Below the pieces are notes generated by a model. That model worked only from the letters and a program-made list of their open reading frames with translations, ran no database searches and was not told where the DNA came from. 64,000 nucleotides of DNA from an uncultured Prevotellaceae bacterium (GTDB taxonomy: Bacteria > Bacteroidota > Bacteroidia > Bacteroidales > Bacteroidaceae). A program made the position numbers and the translations under genes. Of the stretch, positions 1 through 8,280 are shown in pieces (within the stretch, counting starts at the first letter, position 1; the number at the start of each line of letters is the position of its first letter). The DNA is taken from the NCBI GenBank assembly GCA_947168045.1, contig CAMVKN010000001.1, positions 124,001 to 188,000 of the forward strand, written 5' to 3'.

Positions 1-2
1 AG

Positions 3-488
3 TGGAAGGGCCTGTCGCTCACCGCACAGCTCAGCGCCTCGTGGGGTGGCTACACCACCGTTCCCTCGCAGGCCATCGGCGTGGCTTCCGGCTCGAACAT
101 CGAGTTCTACAACATGCCGTCGTTCTGGAATCCCGACAACGTGTTCGTCTATCAGGACGTCATCGACGGCAGCGGCAACGTGGTCGTCCCGCAGAACCGC
201 GATGCCTACTACCCCAACCTGAACTGGAGCATCAACAGCGTGGCCTCCAGCTTCTGGCGTGTCAGCAACACCCGCGTGACGCTCAACCGCCTGACGCTGG
301 CCTACACCATCCCCTCGAAGCTCTTCCGTGGCATCGGCATCAAGAGCTGCCGCGTGAACGTCACAGGCCAAAACCTCATCAACTTCTACAACCCGTATCC
401 CGACAACTTCATCAACCCCATGGCAGGCTCCTATGGTGCCTATCCCAACCTGCGCAAGTGGACTGTCGGTGTCAACCTGTCATTCTAA
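3..488 (+). CDS. SusC/RagA-type TonB-dependent outer membrane protein, C-terminal fragment (starts before the window)
   Basis: Open frame from base 3, ending in a typical SusC C-terminus (...VNVTGQNLINFYNPYPDNF...YPNLRKWTVGVNLSF), directly followed by a SusD gene. Confidence 0.88.
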   Translation, partial: WKGLSLTAQLSASWGGYTTVPSQAIGVASGSNIEFYNMPSFWNPDNVFVYQDVIDGSGNVVVPQNRDAYYPNLNWSINSVASSFWRVSNTRVTLNRLTLAYTIPSKLFRGIGIKSCRVNVTGQNLINFYNPYPDNFINPMAGSYGAYPNLRKWTVGVNLSF

Positions 489-500
489 CACAAACCTGAA

Positions 501-2711
501 ATGAAGAAAGATATGAAACAGTCAATCAAATATATCGGCTCCGCGCTGGCCGCGGCCATGGCCTTCAGCGCCTGCAGCGACCAGTTCTTAGAGGACAAGA
601 AGAACTACGGCCAGGTGGATGCAGGCATCTACAACTACTACGAGGGTGCACAGGGCCGTCTGTACGACATCTACGCCATGTGCCTGCCCACCGTGTCGGG
701 CATCACCTGGCGCTATCCCTCGATGGGCATGAACGACGACGCGGCCAAGTCGACCGAGGAGTACACGGGCTTCAGCGCCTTCGTCAACCCCGTCGACGAG
801 CTGACGTCGATGAGTGGCGGCGTCAGCGTGCCTGACTACTTCATGGGCACGCAGAACAACATCCAGGAGAACGTCTGGGGCCACATCCGCGACTGCAACG
901 ACGTCATCCGCGGCGTCAGCGGCAGCTCGCTGCCCCAGGAGCAGAAGAACGAGGTGCTCGGGCAGGTCTACTTCTTCCGGGCATGGATTTACTACAACCT
1001 CTTCAAGTTCTACGGCGGCGTGCCCCTCGTCACTGAGGTGCTCGACCCCACCGCCGACGCCTTCACCCCGCGCTCCACGTCGAAGCAGACCTACGAGTTC
1101 ATCCTCAACGACCTGAACACCGCCGCCGAGCTGCTCAAGCCCTTCACCGCCAACGGTGGCTGGACGAGCAGCAAGGACTGGGGCCGCGTCACCGCCGGTA
1201 CCGCCCTGGCACTGAAGGGCCGACTGATGCTGCTGTGGGCCAGCCCCCTCTTCAACCGCACGAATGACCAGACCCGCTGGACCAACGCCTACAACGAGAT
1301 GAAGAACGACCTGGCCACCATCAATGCCTGCGGCTACGGCCTGTATCAGACCAGCTCCAACGTCAACGGCAGCGACTTTGCCAACCAGTTTGTCCAGACG
1401 GTGAAGAACCCTGAGGCCGTCTTCGTTGTCAACTACAACACCACCGCCATCCTCACCGGCATCGACGATGCTGCGAAGAACAACCCCTGGGAGCGCTACA
1501 TACGCCCTGACAACACGGGTGGCAACGGCTATGCCGCTGGCCTGATGCTCGTGCAGATGTTCCCCATGGCTGACGGCAAGCTGCCCGCTGGACTGAACAC
1601 CTACACCAAGCTGGAGACGTCGGCCTACGACTACGAGGCCAGCTATCCCTTCATGCACCGCGACCCGCGCTTCTACCGCACCTTCGCCTTCCCCGGCTTC
1701 CGCTGGGCCTACAACGGCAACGCCTCTGAGCACGACGCACACAACCCCGCCGACGGCAAGAACTACACGCTGTGGAACTACGTGTGGTACACCGACGTAA
1801 ACGACCAGGGCAACCCCGAGAGCGGCAACAGCTATGGCGCCGACAACCTCTTAGGCTCGAAGCAGGCCATCTACGTGCGCAAGAAGAGCGACGACCTGGA
1901 CTGCAACCCCTCGCCGGCCTACGTCTACAACGCCAACGGCTGGAAGGCCGGTGCCGGTCCGTTCTACTCAGCTGCACAGCTCATCGAGCTACGCTATGCT
2001 GAGGTGCTGCTGAACCTGGCCGAGGCAGCCTGCGGCGCCGGCGACATGGCATACGCCGTCGAGCAGCTGCAGAAGATTCGTGCACGTGCCGGCTACACCG
2101 CCGACAACGGCTACGGCCTGCAGGCCAACCTCAGCAGCGACCAGGCCACCTGCATGAGCGCCATCCTCTACGAGCGCCAGATTGAGCTGGCCTACGAGGG
2201 CAAGCGCTTCGACGACATGCGCCGATGGATGCTCTTCGACGGTGGTGCAGTGGCCGTCAGCGGTGCACCCAGCTCGTGGACGCTCACCGGATGGGGTGGC
2301 AACACCTGCACCTGGCTGGGCTTCAAGGCCTTCAACGGACAGCGCCGCGAGCGCATCGAGTTCCGCGTGGCCGACAAGTACGGCGTGGGCACCACACAGT
2401 GGGACGGCGACCCGCTGCTCAAGGCCGGCACCGTCCGCCCCGAAGGCGTCAACTTCAGCAAGGGCGACATGAACGTACAGCTTGACAGCCTGAAGGCATG
2501 GTACCAGGACAACCTCGTGGTGAAGGAAGGCAAGGGCGACGGCCGCGACTCGCAGCACAACGACCTGTACATCAACTTCCGCCCGAAGTACTACTTCCTG
2601 GGACTTTCCTCAGGTGTGCAGAACTCGAACAAGAGGCTGCCGCAGACCATCGGCTGGCAAGACTACAACAATGGCGGTGCCGAGGGAACCTTCGACCCGC
2701 TGGCTGAATAA
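501..2711 (+). CDS. SusD/RagB-family starch-binding-like outer membrane lipoprotein
   Basis: Lipoprotein signal (AFSACSDQFL) and SusD-type motifs (RAWIYYNLFKFYGGVPLV, LLNLAEAACGAG, ERQIELAYEGKRFDDMRRW); adjacent to susC. Confidence 0.93.
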   Translation: MKKDMKQSIKYIGSALAAAMAFSACSDQFLEDKKNYGQVDAGIYNYYEGAQGRLYDIYAMCLPTVSGITWRYPSMGMNDDAAKSTEEYTGFSAFVNPVDELTSMSGGVSVPDYFMGTQNNIQENVWGHIRDCNDVIRGVSGSSLPQEQKNEVLGQVYFFRAWIYYNLFKFYGGVPLVTEVLDPTADAFTPRSTSKQTYEFILNDLNTAAELLKPFTANGGWTSSKDWGRVTAGTALALKGRLMLLWASPLFNRTNDQTRWTNAYNEMKNDLATINACGYGLYQTSSNVNGSDFANQFVQTVKNPEAVFVVNYNTTAILTGIDDAAKNNPWERYIRPDNTGGNGYAAGLMLVQMFPMADGKLPAGLNTYTKLETSAYDYEASYPFMHRDPRFYRTFAFPGFRWAYNGNASEHDAHNPADGKNYTLWNYVWYTDVNDQGNPESGNSYGADNLLGSKQAIYVRKKSDDLDCNPSPAYVYNANGWKAGAGPFYSAAQLIELRYAEVLLNLAEAACGAGDMAYAVEQLQKIRARAGYTADNGYGLQANLSSDQATCMSAILYERQIELAYEGKRFDDMRRWMLFDGGAVAVSGAPSSWTLTGWGGNTCTWLGFKAFNGQRRERIEFRVADKYGVGTTQWDGDPLLKAGTVRPEGVNFSKGDMNVQLDSLKAWYQDNLVVKEGKGDGRDSQHNDLYINFRPKYYFLGLSSGVQNSNKRLPQTIGWQDYNNGGAEGTFDPLAE

Positions 2712-2730
2712 AACCATCATTAACAATACC

Positions 2731-4230
2731 ATGTACAAAAAACTGTCTTTCCTTTTCCTCTGCCTGCTGCTCTGCGGCATGACCGCCAGGGCACAGGAGC
2801 AAGTAAAAAGTGACCTGCAGCAGCAGGCCGAGGACGAGGGTGCCAAGGGCCATGTGGCCACGTCGCGCTACCTCTTCATCAAAGCCTTCGATGACTATGC
2901 CACGAAGGGGCAGATGGAGCAAAGCGTGAAGTGTGCCGCAAAGGCCACAGCGCTCTACTACAACGAGAACTATTACCACGAGGCTTTCGACCTGCTGCGG
3001 CGCGTTGACCAGACCATCGACACGAAGGCACAAGCCGATCAGCGCTCCGCATTGCACTACCTGACGACGAAGGAGCGCTTCAACATGTACATGAAGCTGC
3101 ACCGGACCGCCAGTGCACAGGAGCAGCTGAACAAGATGGAACAGCAGGCCGCCACATCGGCCAACGACGAGGTGAAGGACGACCTGCTCTTCACCAAGGC
3201 CATCTTCTACTACTCCTCAGGCCAGACGACGAAGGGCAACGAGGTGTTCCAGCAGATGTCGGCCAAGCTCACCGCCGTGAAGGACTACGACAAGGTGGAC
3301 GAGCTGTTCCAGACGCTCATCGCCAACGGACGGCGCAGCAACAGCGCCAACATGGTGGACCAGTCGTACAGCCGCTACATCGTGTGGAAGGACTCCGTAA
3401 CGGCACTGAAGCATGCCGCCGTGGTAGACTCGCTGAACAAGCAGATTACGACGCACGAGGCCACCATCGCCGACAAGGACAGCTCGCTGTCGTCGCGACA
3501 GGCCGTCATCATCGGTCTCGGCATCCTTGCCGCCATCCTCGCCGCCGTACTCGTCATGGGCGCCATCGTCCTATTGCGCTTCATCGCACTGACGCGCAAG
3601 CAGAAGAACACCATCAAGGAGGTAAAGGAGAACAGTGCACTGAAGGCCAAGTTCATCAACAACATCTCAGCACAGCTGAAGCCATCGCTGATGAAGCTCG
3701 ACCAGAAGATTCCGGAGGTGAAGGCACTCGTAGGCTTCTCTGACCATATCCAGACGCTCGCCTCATTAGAGAACGACGATGCCGAGGTAGAGCTGGAGCA
3801 AGTGCAGGTGCAGACCTTCTGCGAGCAGCTCGTGGAGGAGATTCGCCCGAAGGTGAAGAGCAACGTGGAGGTGACGTCGAAGGCACAGAAGATGACTGCA
3901 TCCATCAACAAGGAGTATGTCACCCACATCCTGCGCCATCTGCTGAGCAACGCCGCGCTCTACACCCCCGAGGGCGGACACATCACGCTCGACTTCAAGA
4001 AACGCAGCGCCCGCACCCAGCAGTTCCTCGTCCTCGACACCGGCAGCGGCATACCCGAGGAGAAGCGCGAGAGTGTCTTCAAGGCTTTCCTCGAGGTGAA
4101 AGACCTGTCGCAAGGCGACGGCCTGGGCCTGCCCATCTGCAAGCAGATGGCACAAAAGATGGGTGGCGATCTGACCATCGACGCCACCTTCACCAAAGGC
4201 ACCCGCTTCGTGCTCGACCTGCGCACATAG
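2731..4230 (+). CDS. Sensor histidine-kinase-like protein: signal peptide, helical repeat region, TM helix, HATPase domain; no His in the apparent H-box
   Basis: ATG at 2731 (MYKKLSFLFLCLLLCGMTARA); TM VIIGLGILAAILAAVLVMGAIVLL; HATPase boxes (LLSNAALYTPEGG, LDTGSGIPEEKRE, GDGLGLPICKQMAQKMGG). Confidence 0.8.
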   Translation: MYKKLSFLFLCLLLCGMTARAQEQVKSDLQQQAEDEGAKGHVATSRYLFIKAFDDYATKGQMEQSVKCAAKATALYYNENYYHEAFDLLRRVDQTIDTKAQADQRSALHYLTTKERFNMYMKLHRTASAQEQLNKMEQQAATSANDEVKDDLLFTKAIFYYSSGQTTKGNEVFQQMSAKLTAVKDYDKVDELFQTLIANGRRSNSANMVDQSYSRYIVWKDSVTALKHAAVVDSLNKQITTHEATIADKDSSLSSRQAVIIGLGILAAILAAVLVMGAIVLLRFIALTRKQKNTIKEVKENSALKAKFINNISAQLKPSLMKLDQKIPEVKALVGFSDHIQTLASLENDDAEVELEQVQVQTFCEQLVEEIRPKVKSNVEVTSKAQKMTASINKEYVTHILRHLLSNAALYTPEGGHITLDFKKRSARTQQFLVLDTGSGIPEEKRESVFKAFLEVKDLSQGDGLGLPICKQMAQKMGGDLTIDATFTKGTRFVLDLRT

Positions 4231-4285
4231 TTTAAGTCTCGGTATTTCTGCTTATTCTAGCGCAGAGTCGCAGAGTAAAACGTAT

Positions 4286-4348
4286 AATAAGTGGCCACTT
4301 TATGAAAATAAGTGGCCACTTTTTTTGAATAAAGCGGCACTTTGCGCG
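4286..4348. repeat. 21-bp-period palindromic array, 3 units (AATAAGTGGCCACTTTATGAA / AATAAGTGGCCACTTTTTTTG / AATAAAGCGGCACTTTGCGCG)
   Basis: Exact 21-bp spacing read from sequence; lies between convergent gene ends. Confidence 0.9.
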
Positions 4349-4371
4349 TAACACACGCGCGCACGCGAGGC

Positions 4372-5934
4372 TTAATAGAACAACATTGTCAGGGCATAAG
4401 CCACAAGCGTGGAGGTGACGACACACACCATGCCGGGCATCATGAACGAGTGGTTGAGCAGATACTTGCCAATGACCGTAGTGCCCGAGCGGTCGAAGTT
4501 CACCGTGGCGATGTCGCTCGGATAGTTCGGGATGAAGAAGTAGCCATAGACACTCGGCAGCACGCCTAAAAGCACCGGACCGGAGATGCCCAGCGAGTAG
4601 GCCAGCGGCAGCATCGACACCACCACGGCTCCTTGCGAGTTGATGAGCACGGAGACGAGGAAGAACACGATGGCGATGGACCACGGATAGTCCTTGACGA
4701 TGCCGCTCAGCATCGACTGTATCTCCGTCATATAGTTCGAGAAGAACGTGTCGGCCATCCATGCAATGCCATAGATAGCCACCACGGCCACCATGCCACT
4801 CTGCCAGACGGCGCCTGCCACCGCCTTCTTGGGCTGCGCCTTGCAGAAGATAATCATCAGTGCGGCCGCCGTAATCATCACTATCTGGATGAGCAGGTTC
4901 ATGGCCAGCGGCTTGTCGGCCTTCTCCGTAACGTTGTCCACCACGATGCCGCCCTTGGCCAGCTTGTCCGACTTCACCGTCACCACCTGCCCTTCGCCAG
5001 GGGCATAGCTCACCTTCACGGTGTCCGTCTTGTGCACCGTCTCGCCGTTGAGGGTCACCGTGCTGATGCTGAGGGTGTCCACCTGCTGCACGGCCATGAC
5101 AGCCGCCTTGCCGTTCTTCGTCTCCACCACCTTGCTGTAGCTGGGCACCAGGTGCACCTTGAATACCGATGCCAGGGCGATGGTGACGATGACCAGCAGT
5201 GCACCGAGGAAGATGAACACGGCGCGCTTGCTCTCAGGGGCAATCTCCTTGTCGAGCGTCGTGGCGGTACTGCCGTAGATGTACTTATACTGCTCGGGGT
5301 CCTTCAGCCTGGCCTGGAAGGCGGGGTCCTTGTCCAGGTCCAGTCCACGCCGATAGGAGCAGGCCGAGGCTGCCAGCAGGCCGCAGACACAGGCCGGGAT
5401 GCTGACCATCAGCACGCCGGGGATGGTGATGTCGAAGCCGTTGGCATTCGAGATGGTGACAAAGGCCACGACGGCAGCGGCGATGGGCGAACAGGTGATG
5501 CCCACCTGCGAGGCGATGGACGCCACGCCGCAGGGACGCTCCGGACGGATGCCTTTCTTCAGCGCGATGTCACAGATGATGGGCATCAGCGTGTAGACCA
5601 CGTGCCCCGTGCCCACAAGGACCGTGAGGAAGAACGTGGTGAGCGGTGCCAGGAAGGTGATGCGGTCAGGATGTTTGCGCAGCAGGCGCTCGGCTATCTG
5701 TATGAGCCAGTCCATGCCGCCCGACGCCTGCATGATGCCGGCGCAGGTGACGGCCGCGATGATGATGTAGATGACGTCGGTGGGAGGGTTGCCGGGCTTC
5801 AGGCCGAAAGCGAAGACGAGGATGGCCAGGCCGATGCCGCTGATGGCACCCAGGGCCAGCGAGCCATAGCGCGAACCCACCCACAGTGCACCGAGCACGA
5901 TGCACAGCTGTAGAATCATGGAAAAGGTTATCAT
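4372..5934 (-). CDS. Anaerobic C4-dicarboxylate transporter (DcuA/DcuB family)
   Basis: Multi-TM protein with GTGHVVYTLMPIICDIALKKGIRPERP and FIPNYPSDIATVNFDRSGTTVIGKYLLNHSFMMPG motifs typical of DcuA/B. Confidence 0.88.
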   Translation of the reverse strand: MITFSMILQLCIVLGALWVGSRYGSLALGAISGIGLAILVFAFGLKPGNPPTDVIYIIIAAVTCAGIMQASGGMDWLIQIAERLLRKHPDRITFLAPLTTFFLTVLVGTGHVVYTLMPIICDIALKKGIRPERPCGVASIASQVGITCSPIAAAVVAFVTISNANGFDITIPGVLMVSIPACVCGLLAASACSYRRGLDLDKDPAFQARLKDPEQYKYIYGSTATTLDKEIAPESKRAVFIFLGALLVIVTIALASVFKVHLVPSYSKVVETKNGKAAVMAVQQVDTLSISTVTLNGETVHKTDTVKVSYAPGEGQVVTVKSDKLAKGGIVVDNVTEKADKPLAMNLLIQIVMITAAALMIIFCKAQPKKAVAGAVWQSGMVAVVAIYGIAWMADTFFSNYMTEIQSMLSGIVKDYPWSIAIVFFLVSVLINSQGAVVVSMLPLAYSLGISGPVLLGVLPSVYGYFFIPNYPSDIATVNFDRSGTTVIGKYLLNHSFMMPGMVCVVTSTLVAYALTMLFY

Positions 5935-5998
5935 AGGTCAATAGTTTTAATTAGTTATCGTCTTTGTACGCGGGTACGGAGGGCCGGGGAGCGTGTGC

Positions 5999-7384
5999 TT
6001 AACGGCACAGCTGACAGCCCCGGCACTTGTTGAGCTCGCCGCGGAAACGCTTGTCCACGAGATAGTGCAGACGGTCGCGCAGTGCAGGCAGCTCCATCTG
6101 GTCAATGACCTGGTTGATGAACGCCACCTCCAAGAGTGTGCGAGCCTCTTCCTGGGGTATGCCACGCTGCTGCATGTAGAACAGTGCGGCATCGTTGAGC
6201 TGGCCCACGGTGCTGCCGTGCGAACACTTCACATCGTCAGCGTAAATCTCAAGCATGGGCTGGGTGTACATGTGTGCCTGGTCTGACGAGCACAGGTTCT
6301 GGTTGGTCATCAGCGACGATGTCTGCTGCGCGCCTGGCTGCACCAGGATGCGACCGGCGAAGGCACCGGTGGAGGCATCGTTCAGCACATACTTATAGAG
6401 CTCATTCGACGTGCAGTGGGGTGCATGGTGGGTGATGAGCGTGTTGTTGTCCACATGCTGCTGCTTGTCGGCGATGACACAGCCATAGCACTGGCACTCG
6501 GCTCCCTCACCGCAAAGGTGAAGGTCGAGCTTGTTGCGCGTCACACCATTGTGCAGGGTGATGATGTTATGGTTGACACGGCTGCCTGCCTGCTGCTCCA
6601 CATAGACATTGCTCACCCTGACGTTCTTGGCGTGTGTCTCCTCTAAGCAATAGAGGTTGACGATGGCATCCTGATGGGCATAGACCTCGATGACCTGCGT
6701 CGTCAGGAACTCATGGTCGTCGGCGGCATGGTCGCAGAACAGCATGGTCACCTCGGCACCCTGCTCGGCCACGATGAGCACGCGGCGGTTCACCATCAGC
6801 GGCACGTCGCAACGCAGGATGTTCACCACCTGCAGGGCCTTCTCCACACGCACGCCGCAGGGCACATACACCACCAGCGCGTCCTGTGCCAGCATGGTGT
6901 TCAGGTCTGTCAGGGCATCGCCGTCCGCTCCAGCCAGGCGGTTGTAGTCTGATTGGAGGTGAGAGGTGAGAGGTGAGAGGTGAGAGGATAGTTCTTTCAG
7001 CGAGCCTACGATGACCCCCTCGGGCAAAGCTATCCTCTCACCTCTCACCTCTTGCTTCTCACCTCTCCCATAGAACATATCGTTCACCATGAAGTAGAGC
7101 TGCGTGGAGAGGTTGGGCACGTCACAGCGGAAGGCCTGGTAGGGGTCCACGGGAATGTCCAGCCGCTTCAGGTTCAGTCCCAAGTCGGGAGCCATCAGCT
7201 TCTGCATGTCGGTGTACTTATAGCGCTCCACCTTGCGCGAAGGGAAGCCCTCGCGGCAGAAACGCTCGAAGGCAGCATCGCGCACGGCGTTCATCACCTG
7301 CGGGGCATGCGCCATGATGACGTCACGCTGCTGCTCATACAGCTCGACATACTGCTTCTCAGCCAAAGAAACATCCTTTCCCAT
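5999..7384 (-). CDS. sufD: Fe-S cluster assembly protein SufD
   Basis: C-terminal SufB/D core (VNHNIITLHNGVTRNKLDLHLCGEGAECQCYGCVIADKQQHVDNNTLITHHAPHCTSNELYKYVLND...), follows sufC; start taken at MGKDVSLAEKQ, ORF extends to 7414. Confidence 0.92.
   Translation of the reverse strand: MGKDVSLAEKQYVELYEQQRDVIMAHAPQVMNAVRDAAFERFCREGFPSRKVERYKYTDMQKLMAPDLGLNLKRLDIPVDPYQAFRCDVPNLSTQLYFMVNDMFYGRGEKQEVRGERIALPEGVIVGSLKELSSHLSPLTSHLQSDYNRLAGADGDALTDLNTMLAQDALVVYVPCGVRVEKALQVVNILRCDVPLMVNRRVLIVAEQGAEVTMLFCDHAADDHEFLTTQVIEVYAHQDAIVNLYCLEETHAKNVRVSNVYVEQQAGSRVNHNIITLHNGVTRNKLDLHLCGEGAECQCYGCVIADKQQHVDNNTLITHHAPHCTSNELYKYVLNDASTGAFAGRILVQPGAQQTSSLMTNQNLCSSDQAHMYTQPMLEIYADDVKCSHGSTVGQLNDAALFYMQQRGIPQEEARTLLEVAFINQVIDQMELPALRDRLHYLVDKRFRGELNKCRGCQLCR
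6955..7069. repeat. Family A inverted repeat (GAGGTGAGA nonamers) inside sufD: left arm 6955-6991, right arm 7030-7069
   Basis: GGAGGTGAGAGGTGAGAGGTGAGAGGTGAGAGGATAG versus CTATCCTCTCACCTCTCACCTCTTGCTTCTCACCTCTCCC. Confidence 0.92.
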
Positions 7385-7394
7385 AGCGCCAAAA

Positions 7395-8174
7395 CTATAT
7401 ACTCCCCTCTCCAATCGGAGAGGGGCCGGGGGTGAGGCTTCTTATCCAGTCATATCCCTTCTCCTGTATCTGCAGGGCCAGCTCCGGCCCACCGGTGGTG
7501 ACGATGCGGCCCTGATAGAGGATGTGCACGAACTGCGGCCGAATCATCTCTAACAGGCGGTCATAGTGGGTGATGACGATACACGAGGTGTCAGGGCGCA
7601 ACAGCTTGTTCACGCCCTCGGCCACGATGCGCATGGCATCGACGTCGAGGCCAGAGTCCGTCTCGTCGAGAATGCTCAGCTTCGGTTCGAGCATCGCCAT
7701 CTGGAATATCTCGTTGCGCTTCTTCTCGCCGCCGCTGAAGCCCTCGTTCACCGAGCGGTTGGCCAGCTTGGCGTCCAGCTCCACCACCTTGCGCTTCTCG
7801 CGCATCAGCTTGATGAATTCGGCAGGCTTCATCGGGTCTAAGCCTTGAGCCTTGCGTTTCTCGTTGATGGCCGCCTTCATGAAGTTGGTCATCAACACAC
7901 CTGGAATCTCAACTGGATACTGGAACGAGAGGAACAGCCCCTCATGGGCGCGCTCCTCAGGCTTCATCGCCAGCAGGTCCTTACCATTAAACAGAGCCTC
8001 GCCCTCGGTGACCTCATAGAGAGGGTTGCCTACGAGGACGGCGCTGAGTGTCGACTTGCCCGAGCCATTGGGGCCCATGATGGCATGCGTCTCGCCATCG
8101 CCAACCGTCAGGTTGATGCCTTTCAAAATCTCCTTGCCGCCGATGCTGGCGTGCAGGTTACGTACTTCTAACAT
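7395..8174 (-). CDS. sufC: Fe-S cluster assembly ATPase SufC
   Basis: Walker A GPNGSGKST, ABC signature-type FSGGEKKRNEIFQ, SILDETDSGLDVDAMRIVAEGVN; SufC length. Confidence 0.95.
   Translation of the reverse strand: MLEVRNLHASIGGKEILKGINLTVGDGETHAIMGPNGSGKSTLSAVLVGNPLYEVTEGEALFNGKDLLAMKPEERAHEGLFLSFQYPVEIPGVLMTNFMKAAINEKRKAQGLDPMKPAEFIKLMREKRKVVELDAKLANRSVNEGFSGGEKKRNEIFQMAMLEPKLSILDETDSGLDVDAMRIVAEGVNKLLRPDTSCIVITHYDRLLEMIRPQFVHILYQGRIVTTGGPELALQIQEKGYDWIRSLTPGPSPIGEGSI
7402..7438. repeat. Family B palindrome (CCCCTCTCCAATCGGAGAGGGG + CGGGGGTGAGG) forming the sufC 3' end
   Basis: Perfect hairpin; encodes the SufC tail LTPGPSPIGEG. Confidence 0.85.
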
Positions 8175-8179
8175 GTGTG

Positions 8180-8211
8180 CAAAAGTACTACTTTTCTGCT
8201 ACATGGCCAAA
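8180..8211 (-). promoter_or_regulatory. Bacteroidota-type promoter for sufC (TTTG-N20-TACTTTTG on the minus strand)
   Basis: CAAAAGTA at 8180-8187 and CAAA at 8208-8211 on the plus strand; matches the -33 TTTG / -7 TAnnTTTG consensus with a very short 5' UTR. Confidence 0.65.
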
Positions 8212-8280
8212 TCTTTCTCAGCTTTTTCCGTTGTAGTGCAGAAATTTTTGTACCTTTGCACTGTAAAAACAACCACGACC

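Noticed and set aside
4232-4762. ORF ending ...KKWPLIFIKWPLIIRF
   Set aside because: Translation of the 21-bp array joined to antisense dcu sequence; the heptad is a by-product of the DNA period.
8026-8280. N-terminal extension of the GH127 ORF
   Set aside because: Overlaps sufC on the other strand; a signal peptide and promoter -7 box point to the start at 8281.
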